A stretch of 64,000 nt of DNA, from the NCBI GenBank assembly GCA_947038565.1, contig CAMQWP010000001.1, forward strand, positions 254,381 to 318,380, written 5' to 3'. The notes below the pieces were generated by a model. The model was given only the letters and a program-made list of their open reading frames with translations. It did not search any database and had not been told where the DNA came from. The DNA is from an uncultured Clostridia bacterium. GTDB lineage: Bacteria > Bacillota > Clostridia > Christensenellales > UBA3700. Of the stretch, positions 47,602 through 54,973 are shown in pieces. The translations under genes and the position numbers were made by a program. The first letter of the stretch is position 1. The number at the start of each line of letters is the position of its first letter.

Positions 47602-50600
47602 ATGAAAAAGAAATTTGGAATCATTATTTCAGCTTTGTTAATACTTGTTATGCTTGTTGGCGGACTTGTAGCTTGCGAAAAGCCAAAAACTGAAAAAGGC
47701 AAAGATGCTAAACCGGCAGAAACAGAGACTATTGACGCAGGCGCAGCATTAGGCGAAGTATTCGATGCATGGGTTAAAGACAACAGCTTCAAGGGTGGAG
47801 ACATTCTAGGTTGGGATATGGGCTTTGATTATTCATTAGAAGGTGCTTCTAACATCAATATAGATTTTAAGGGGGGTATCACTAAAAGCGATAAAAAAGA
47901 TATCTTTGAACTTACAATAGCCGAGGAAAAAGCAGGAGTAAACACTCCGCTAGTAGGTATTATTGTGGACAAGGATGCTTTAGTTATTACTTGTGGCGGT
48001 GTATCTTATGAAATTGCTGAAATCAACCTAGCAGGTGTAGATATATCTCTAGGAACTGACGCGCAGTTTAATACTTCTCTTGAGACTATAATCGGATTAC
48101 TGTCAATGGCAGGTGGTCTTATGGATGATGGTACAGGTAGCGTTACAACTACTAAAGTAGGGGATACTTACACTAAAGAATATAATGTAGGACTTGATAT
48201 ATGGTCTGCAGTTAGTTCTTTGAAAGGTCTACTTGAAGACGCTCTAGGTGTAGATAAAACTAATACACTTATGGGTGTTCTTAAATCAGTTTTTGAAAAC
48301 AACATCATCAAGATTCAAGCTGAAGTAACTGACCTTGTATGGAAAGAGACTAAAAAAGAAAAAGAAGATACTATCTTCTATACTTACGCTTTTAAGGGTG
48401 GTAAAATAACTCCAGCAGGAATAACTGCAGGTTTACAACAGGGCGAAGTGGCGTATCATAAAGTAGCACTAACTGGTCTAGGAGTAATCAATACTCTACC
48501 AGCCGTTGTAGTGCCAACAAAAACTACTCCTATTAGCTTGCTTAAGCACCAAATCACTGGTGAGTTCAGTATGAATTCTACTGATGGTATTGAGTCTACA
48601 AAAGTGGCAAAATATACTTACAAGATGAATATTGAGTTTGATTTAGATAATATTGTTCCTACTATCATTAAGTGTATTAATGAGAAGAGTGCAGATGCAA
48701 TTATAGACAAAATATTTTCTGAGCAGAAAGGAAAAATATATTTTGATATTTTCCACAAGTGCGAGGCCGGCTGTGTTCCTCACTTAGCGGGGACTGATTT
48801 CGATGGTTCTATATTTACATTAGCGTATGATCCATCAGAAAAGGCTTTCAATAATACAAAAGTAAATGTAGCAGCACACTTACGTGCTATAATTCCAGCA
48901 GACTTATTTGATTCTTTAGGTTTTGGGATTGTAGCGGGTATAATGCCTGAAGAGTATATATCTTTTGCTATTGATCCTTTAGTGTTTACAGAAATCAGCA
49001 AAGCTGAGAAAGCAGCTGTAAAAACATCACAAAATGTAGCAAGCGTAGCTGGCGATAAAAATCCAATAGATATTTCAGCAGTTATTAAAAACATCTTAGC
49101 AGGATTTACTAGTAAAGATGGCATCGTAAGTATTGATTTTAATTCAATTACTGATGTTTTGCTTACTCAATTAGGACTTGAGCAGGCAACTGTTGATCTT
49201 ATTTCTAAAGCAATAGCTTCATTATTTCCAGAGATAGATACAATGAGTGTAAATGCTGTTTATGCAAATGGTGCAAAACTTGCCCCAGACTTCAATGGAC
49301 TTACAGCATATATGGCTAAAAATGCGGACGTAGAAAAACAATTTATTTACGGGCAGGAAAGCTTTAGAGTTATGCTAGGTGATTATAGTTATGCTATGAC
49401 AGAAAAGAGTGTAAATATAAATTCTGGTTCTGTAAATATAGGCAATGGTAGTGGTAAAGATCTTCCAATGTCTTATAATGAGCTTATGAGCATTCCTAGA
49501 AACAATAGTAATGCAGAAGACAAATCTACTGTATCAGCTACATATAAAACTTTTGATGGCGCTGATGTAACTGCTGATTTAATGATTACTGATATAATAG
49601 GTCTTGATCCTAAAAAGATCGGCACTCCTCAAACTATAAAGTTAGTAGTTTCAGGTGCTGATGGTTCATATTTATTAAATTTCTTAAATGGACTTGCAGG
49701 AATGGCTGGAATGATAGGTGTTGACTTAAGTTTTGTCAGAGGTATTTCATTACCAGTGGATATCATTGAGACAGAGGTGACATTGACTGGTGTCGAAAAG
49801 TCAGAGTGGACTCAAAAAGGTATTGGTACTGATGCAAATCACATTGATACTGCTAAAACTTATGTTTCTACAGACAAACTAGTTGTTTCACAGGACTATA
49901 TTATCACTTATGTAGGTGGAAAAACTAAAACTGTTAGAATAGACCCAAATGATGTAGATAAGTTATTTACAGAAGAATTGATCGTAGAGCAAGTATCTAC
50001 AAAAGATCGAGCTTTTAAAACATTTGCTCCTAATACATTAACTTATGTGTATGGATTAGATAGTAAAGAAATTGAATTAAAGTTCGATGTAGCAACAGCT
50101 ATAGATAAACAATCTATAAAAATGTATTCAGGTCTGCCTTATACTTTCGGATCTGAGCTTGACAATAAAGCAACAGAGGCTAAATTGGTTCAAAATGCTG
50201 CTACAAGTAAAGCAATCTTTGATGCTTTTGTGAAAGCGAATCCAGAAAATGCTAGTTATACAAAGGCAGCAACTAAAAATGCCTTTACACTAACTATTAA
50301 GACTGCGGGCACATATTGCTTAACAATTGTTGGTGAAGGAAAAGACTCTATAGAGTATACAATTGAAGTATTACAAACTACATCTGAAAAAGTATTTGAA
50401 GGAACAAATACTATAGATACTAAACATGTTGTATATAATTACGAGTCAATTGCAATAGGCTTAAAAAAGACTGAAACATTTAATCACGGCGGAATAGAAA
50501 AAACAGTTATTACATCAGGATTTGTAGTAACAAATAATGGTTCTCCTGCTACAGCTGAAGTTGATTACGTTATAGACGAAGACGGTATTGTGACATTTAA

Positions 50601-51351
50601 AACTGTAGGTGAATACATCTTTACTTATACTGAGAATGAAGTCGACTATTTTGTTTATTTTAGCAATCTAGTAAACGTAATAGAAATAAATTATAAGATA
50701 AATAATCCTACGGGAGATAGTTCGGAGAATCCGCTGATAGACCAGCAATTAGATAAGCCATATATTAAAATAGAAATATCAGAGACAAGAACTTCAGGTA
50801 ACAATAGTGTTGTTAAATGTCTTGCGAGCGATCCAAACTTGTCATTATATCAAAATAATGTAGAGTTAGTGAAAGGAAAGGATTATACACCATATTCAAC
50901 CTCTTCATATTATTTCTTTATCTCGGGGGCAATAGAGCTAAGGTATTCAGTTGATGGAGAAGTAAAAATTACACAATATTTTAAAATAATCCCAAGAACC
51001 ATTGATAGTATTGAAAATAAAACCACCGACACTGACATTACTGCTCCTGAGGCAGCAAGGGTTGGCACGAAAGAAATCCTTGGTTTTAAATCAAAAGTAT
51101 ATTATACCGAAGAAGATGGCGTGAAAAAGAGTTATATGAGTTTTACACATGAAGAAGCTATCCCAGTAGTTACATACAAGGATGGAACTAAAGCTGTGGA
51201 AGGCGTTGACTATACTTACAATAATAATAGACTTCATAAAGATGGCGGATACATTATTTTCTTAAAATCAGGCAACTTTAAAGCAGAGATTACATTTGAT
51301 GGCATTAAGGACGAAGTAATGAATTATCATAGATATTTTGCTGTAAAATAA
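47602..51351 (+). CDS. Array lipoprotein 3 (HCCH paralogue with C-terminal extension)
   Basis: At 1249 residues this is the longest copy. Lipobox LVAC is followed by EKPKTEKGKDAKPAE, the same linker as copy 2. The head reads FDAWVKDNSFKGG, LGWDMGFDY, IDFKGGIT. HKCEAGCVPH gives H385, C387, C391 and H394. YDPSEKAFNNTKVNVAAH and WTQKGIG are shared landmarks. The paralogous part ends near residue 925. About 325 further residues form three diverged beta-rich repeats, each with a V-D-Y or K-D-Y turn, a G-x-x-x-x-x-Y strand pair and a closing Y-F: EVDYVID, GKDYTPY and GVDYTYN mark them. It starts after AAAGGAGAG. Confidence 0.78.
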   Translation: MKKKFGIIISALLILVMLVGGLVACEKPKTEKGKDAKPAETETIDAGAALGEVFDAWVKDNSFKGGDILGWDMGFDYSLEGASNINIDFKGGITKSDKKDIFELTIAEEKAGVNTPLVGIIVDKDALVITCGGVSYEIAEINLAGVDISLGTDAQFNTSLETIIGLLSMAGGLMDDGTGSVTTTKVGDTYTKEYNVGLDIWSAVSSLKGLLEDALGVDKTNTLMGVLKSVFENNIIKIQAEVTDLVWKETKKEKEDTIFYTYAFKGGKITPAGITAGLQQGEVAYHKVALTGLGVINTLPAVVVPTKTTPISLLKHQITGEFSMNSTDGIESTKVAKYTYKMNIEFDLDNIVPTIIKCINEKSADAIIDKIFSEQKGKIYFDIFHKCEAGCVPHLAGTDFDGSIFTLAYDPSEKAFNNTKVNVAAHLRAIIPADLFDSLGFGIVAGIMPEEYISFAIDPLVFTEISKAEKAAVKTSQNVASVAGDKNPIDISAVIKNILAGFTSKDGIVSIDFNSITDVLLTQLGLEQATVDLISKAIASLFPEIDTMSVNAVYANGAKLAPDFNGLTAYMAKNADVEKQFIYGQESFRVMLGDYSYAMTEKSVNINSGSVNIGNGSGKDLPMSYNELMSIPRNNSNAEDKSTVSATYKTFDGADVTADLMITDIIGLDPKKIGTPQTIKLVVSGADGSYLLNFLNGLAGMAGMIGVDLSFVRGISLPVDIIETEVTLTGVEKSEWTQKGIGTDANHIDTAKTYVSTDKLVVSQDYIITYVGGKTKTVRIDPNDVDKLFTEELIVEQVSTKDRAFKTFAPNTLTYVYGLDSKEIELKFDVATAIDKQSIKMYSGLPYTFGSELDNKATEAKLVQNAATSKAIFDAFVKANPENASYTKAATKNAFTLTIKTAGTYCLTIVGEGKDSIEYTIEVLQTTSEKVFEGTNTIDTKHVVYNYESIAIGLKKTETFNHGGIEKTVITSGFVVTNNGSPATAEVDYVIDEDGIVTFKTVGEYIFTYTENEVDYFVYFSNLVNVIEINYKINNPTGDSSENPLIDQQLDKPYIKIEISETRTSGNNSVVKCLASDPNLSLYQNNVELVKGKDYTPYSTSSYYFFISGAIELRYSVDGEVKITQYFKIIPRTIDSIENKTTDTDITAPEAARVGTKEILGFKSKVYYTEEDGVKKSYMSFTHEEAIPVVTYKDGTKAVEGVDYTYNNNRLHKDGGYIIFLKSGNFKAEITFDGIKDEVMNYHRYFAVK

Positions 51352-51407
51352 GTATTAAAATATCCAAAAAGTTATTATAATATAATTATGAAATACTAAC
51401 TTATAAT

Positions 51408-51441
51408 AAACGCCCCTTGCTTTATTGCTAGGGGCGTTTTT
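51408..51441 (+). terminator. Intrinsic terminator after array lipoprotein 3
   Basis: AAACGCCCCTTGC pairs with GCTAGGGGCGTTT around a short loop (one mismatch), then T. It resembles the copy 2 terminator and may derive from the same ancestral 3' end. Confidence 0.85.
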
Positions 51442-51549
51442 ATTATGCGTAATGACGTAAGTTTAGTATGATAAATAGTTATGTTTTATATCAAAAAGCA
51501 ATACCTAAAAGAAGTAAAAAAAAGCACTATAAAAAAGTAGGCGATTCGT

Positions 51550-51559
51550 AAAAGTATTA
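51550..51559 (+). promoter_or_regulatory. AAAAGTATTA upstream element, copy 4
   Basis: A single AAAAGTATTA lies 79 bp upstream of the copy 4 -35. No convincing second arm was found. Confidence 0.4.
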
Positions 51560-51638
51560 GAAAATGAAATATTTTTGACGAAAAAGGCTAAGTTTATACG
51601 TATTTTATGTTATGTATTGATGTTTTTCGATATAATAC

Positions 51639-51666
51639 TTGACTTTATTATAATTTATGTTAAAAT
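51639..51666 (+). promoter_or_regulatory. Promoter of array lipoprotein 4
   Basis: TTGACT (51639-51644), a 16-bp spacer and TAAAAT (51661-51666), the same hexamers and spacing as copy 2. Confidence 0.6.
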
Positions 51667-51721
51667 TAAATAGTACTAATTAAAAGACTAAATTAAACAA
51701 AAACGTTTAAGGGGCAAACTA

Positions 51722-54478
51722 ATGAGAAAGACATACAGTATAATATGTTCGGCGATAATATTGCTAGCTATGCTTACGGGTATACTGGTTGGTTGCGATA
51801 AAAATAATAAAAATATTTACGGCAAAGATGTATTGCCGACAGGCGGTAAGATCGGCGCTGATGTTGCTATCGGTGAGATAATGAGTGCGTGGATTAGCAA
51901 CAATGGCTATGACGGCGAGGGAGTCTTTGGTTGGGAGATGGGTTTCGACTATACCGAAGGAGATTCGTCAAGTATAAGCATTGAATTCAATGGCGGTCTT
52001 GCTGCTGATAATAGTGACGTTCTCGAGTTCTCAATCGTTGATAATAAAAAAGCGGACGCGGAAAAAAACATTTTTTCTATAATAGCAAATAAAGAAGCGT
52101 CATATATTACTATTTTCGACAAGACGTACAAAGCACCAGAGCTTAAAGTAGAGAGTGATAAGTTAACACCTTCTACCGAAGAAGAGTTCACTAGTCAAAT
52201 AAATTCGATGGTGAAGATACTTACTGTATTTGCACGATTAGCGGATGCGGGTAGCTCTGTTGAGTATGTAAAAGAAAAAGAGAATTACACAAAAAAATAC
52301 AATATTAAACTAGACGTATCGAATATATTTGAAGATGTTTCGAAAAGCAGTTTGTTCGGTTGTAATATTATTCCTAGCACTATTGTTGAGGAGATTAAAA
52401 AGATTTTCGGCGGTAATACTATAGAGATAAACGCTATAGTTCAAGACGTAAAACTTGTTACGATTATAAAAGAGGAAGGGAATGATATCTTTTATACGTA
52501 TGATTTTAGGGGTGGTAATGTCAGCCCAGACGGTATAAGCATACTAGCGAATGACGAAGATGGTAAGGTGCATGCGGTAAATATTAATGGATTAATAATT
52601 CTAAATACTATGCCAGTGTTAACTATCCCAGAAAATTCTATCGAGATACGTGTGCTAGAGCATCAGATTGATGGGTATTTTGCTATGCATGATAAGTCAG
52701 GTAAGACTATTGCTACATACAATTATAGTATTGATATGAAGTTAAGTGCTGATGATTTATTAGAGAACTTGTATTTGTTTTTAACAGGTGATATTGTGCC
52801 AGTAATTAGTGCTATATTTGAAAGCAAAGATGGCAAAATGCTTATTGACATATCACACACATGTGGAGATGGTTGCGTAGAGCACGTGTCGGGCAAGGTG
52901 GAGAATAAGTCGCTGATAACTATAGCCTTTGATCCATCGGATAAGGCATTTAATAATAATAATATTTATATTGCAGCAAATATAAAATCATTGATCCCAG
53001 CAAATCTTTTTGATGCTTTAGGATTGACTGCTAATGAAGTGAAAGACCTAAAGGCTGCGATACCTAATGATTTTATAAGTATCGTATTAGATCCGCTGAT
53101 AGAAAAAGAGATAGAAGATATTGAAAATGCAACAGAATTAAGCAATGAAAAAACATCTAGCGAAATCGATGCTAATGGCGATAAGATCCCTGAAATTGAC
53201 GGTGGCATAGATATTGTTAGTGCGATAATAGAATTTATCAAATCATTTTCTTTAGATAATGACGTAATGACAATAGATTACGACCATATTATAAACGAAA
53301 TAGTTCTAAAACTTAATTTAGATAAGCAGACTCAAGAAAAAGTCATGAGCGTTCTTAATTCACTTTTTCCTAATGTGGACAAAATGACGACAAAGGCAGA
53401 TTATATAAATACCCCAGCCGAAGATACATTAAATGCTTACTTAGAATTCATAAAAGACAAGACATTTAGTGCAAATAATGATGTTTATAGTCCTATACTA
53501 GGCGAAATAAAAGCAGTAGGTGGTATAAAGAGTCCACGTGTTATGCTGAAAGATAATTTAGGAAAGGAACTTCCAGTATCTTACGATGAAATAATGGGTT
53601 TATGTTTTGATCCCAGCAAAGAAGAGAATGCTACTATAGAGGTATCATTTACAGGATTAGACGGGAAAGATTACAAAAAAGACATGTATATCAAGCAAGT
53701 AATAGGTCTTAATGCAACAGATAAAGGTGTAGTAAAAGTACGCTTTGTACTGACGGGTGGTTTAGGTTCTAATATAAACGAAGTGCTGAAGTCGATGTCT
53801 AATGTGATTGATCTTCCTTTCTACGAAAAGATAATGTCAAATATGCTTTCTGAGGCAATCGTCGAGATCAATATCAAAATAACACAGGCAGTAGAAATAA
53901 AATGGTCTCAAGAAGGAATAGGCAATAAAGAAAACCATGTAGACATACAAAAACATTATATCTTCGATGATAGCATAGAAACAGGATATAATATAGTAGT
54001 GACGTATGAAAGTGGGGAAGTAAAACAAAGCCCAACAGTGTTATATCCTATAAATATGAATGAATACATCGCTGAAGGAAAAATCAAATATTGCGATAAC
54101 TTCACTTTAGTATACGACGGTTTCGGCGTGTACAGAAAGAAAATTAACATAATTATGGATGCTTCTCAGTATGCTGACACACAGTCAATGGTAGTAAATG
54201 AAAGTGAGGTTTACAAGATATCTAATATGCTTAATAATACTACAGGAATGATATCAGTTATCGACGAAAAACACACTGTTCTAGCGGTGAAAAATTTCTG
54301 TGCAAATATAAATAACAACGCTACTTATAAGGTGATCTGCAGCAAAGAGAACGATGTCGAAATTATAGAGCTTGTTATAGATAAAGCCGGAGAATATACA
54401 TTACCATTTGTAGGCAAGCAAGGAGATAAGATATCGTTGAAAATAACGGTAATGGCTTCTGATGTATCAGTGGAATAA
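51722..54478 (+). CDS. Array lipoprotein 4 (large HCCH-motif paralogue)
   Basis: A 918-residue lipoprotein; signal MRKTYSIICSAIILLAM and lipobox LVGC. The head reads MSAWISNNGYDGE, FGWEMGFDY, IEFNGGL, with glutamate replacing the aspartate of GWD. HTCGDGCVEH gives H379, C381, C385 and H388. FDPSDKAFNNNNIYIAANIKS and LIPANLFDALGL follow (the former split as FDPSDKAFNNNN and IYIAANIKS), and WSQEGIG appears near residue 725. The ATG follows AAGGGG. The terminator behind it has an unusual nested structure. It is less like copies 2 and 3 than they are like each other. Confidence 0.77.
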   Translation: MRKTYSIICSAIILLAMLTGILVGCDKNNKNIYGKDVLPTGGKIGADVAIGEIMSAWISNNGYDGEGVFGWEMGFDYTEGDSSSISIEFNGGLAADNSDVLEFSIVDNKKADAEKNIFSIIANKEASYITIFDKTYKAPELKVESDKLTPSTEEEFTSQINSMVKILTVFARLADAGSSVEYVKEKENYTKKYNIKLDVSNIFEDVSKSSLFGCNIIPSTIVEEIKKIFGGNTIEINAIVQDVKLVTIIKEEGNDIFYTYDFRGGNVSPDGISILANDEDGKVHAVNINGLIILNTMPVLTIPENSIEIRVLEHQIDGYFAMHDKSGKTIATYNYSIDMKLSADDLLENLYLFLTGDIVPVISAIFESKDGKMLIDISHTCGDGCVEHVSGKVENKSLITIAFDPSDKAFNNNNIYIAANIKSLIPANLFDALGLTANEVKDLKAAIPNDFISIVLDPLIEKEIEDIENATELSNEKTSSEIDANGDKIPEIDGGIDIVSAIIEFIKSFSLDNDVMTIDYDHIINEIVLKLNLDKQTQEKVMSVLNSLFPNVDKMTTKADYINTPAEDTLNAYLEFIKDKTFSANNDVYSPILGEIKAVGGIKSPRVMLKDNLGKELPVSYDEIMGLCFDPSKEENATIEVSFTGLDGKDYKKDMYIKQVIGLNATDKGVVKVRFVLTGGLGSNINEVLKSMSNVIDLPFYEKIMSNMLSEAIVEINIKITQAVEIKWSQEGIGNKENHVDIQKHYIFDDSIETGYNIVVTYESGEVKQSPTVLYPINMNEYIAEGKIKYCDNFTLVYDGFGVYRKKINIIMDASQYADTQSMVVNESEVYKISNMLNNTTGMISVIDEKHTVLAVKNFCANINNNATYKVICSKENDVEIIELVIDKAGEYTLPFVGKQGDKISLKITVMASDVSVE

Positions 54479-54510
54479 ATAATATCATAAAACAAAACAA
54501 TATATTTAAA

Positions 54511-54572
54511 AAGCCTTCTCTGAAAGCGAAACGACAGATAATGTCGGGTGCTATACCAGAGAGGGTTTTTTT
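54511..54572 (+). terminator. Nested-stem terminator after array lipoprotein 4
   Basis: The outer stem GCCTTCTCTG (54512-54521) pairs with CAGAGAGGGT using G-U pairs, and eight T follow. Inside are CGACA / TGTCG and a short AGC / GCT stem, so the element is a branched or stacked structure of about 60 bases rather than a simple hairpin. Confidence 0.7.
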
Positions 54573-54741
54573 TCGTTGTCATGATGAAGCATAACTCATT
54601 AGTTGCTTTATGTTTTTATTAGAATTATCCAAATATAGTCTTTATGAAACCCGCTCATTATGGTATTATTGTCCAATATTTGACGCTTTTTCGAACGAGT
54701 AATGTGTTTATAGTTCAACAACCATACAACATGGATAAGCG

Positions 54742-54776
54742 AAAAGTATTATTTTTCAACAAATTATAATACTTTT
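54742..54776. promoter_or_regulatory. Inverted repeat of AAAAGTATTA, copy 5
   Basis: AAAAGTATTA (54742-54751) and TAATACTTTT (54767-54776) are perfect inverted repeats, 15 bp apart, ending 43 bp upstream of the copy 5 -35. The core matches the copy 2 and copy 4 elements. Confidence 0.6.
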
Positions 54777-54819
54777 AAGCATTATATTTAAATTATACAT
54801 CTATATTACAAAAAAATTA

Positions 54820-54847
54820 TTGACAAAATAATAAATGCTGTTAGACT
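54820..54847 (+). promoter_or_regulatory. Promoter of array lipoprotein 5
   Basis: TTGACA (54820-54825), a 16-bp spacer and TAGACT (54842-54847). A TAAAAT lies slightly further on, so the exact -10 is uncertain. Confidence 0.45.
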
Positions 54848-54973
54848 TTGCTTGTGTAAAATATATAGTTCTTGATAGTAATAATGCAGTGACAATAGTA
54901 AAATATTGATAATCAATATGCAGTGCTAATTACACAAAAACGTAATGTTGTATCAAAGTGAAGGAGAAAAATA

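Larger units (their letters stand above)
51352..51721. other. Regulatory gap before array lipoprotein 4
   Basis: 370 bp without a gene, holding the copy 3 terminator, one AAAAGTATTA element at 51550-51559 and the copy 4 promoter. The leader here is only about 55 bases, much shorter than for copies 2 and 3. Confidence 0.55.
54479..54973. other. Regulatory gap before array lipoprotein 5
   Basis: 495 bp without a gene: nested terminator, an inverted repeat of the upstream element (54742-54776), the copy 5 promoter and about 120 bases of leader. Confidence 0.55.
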
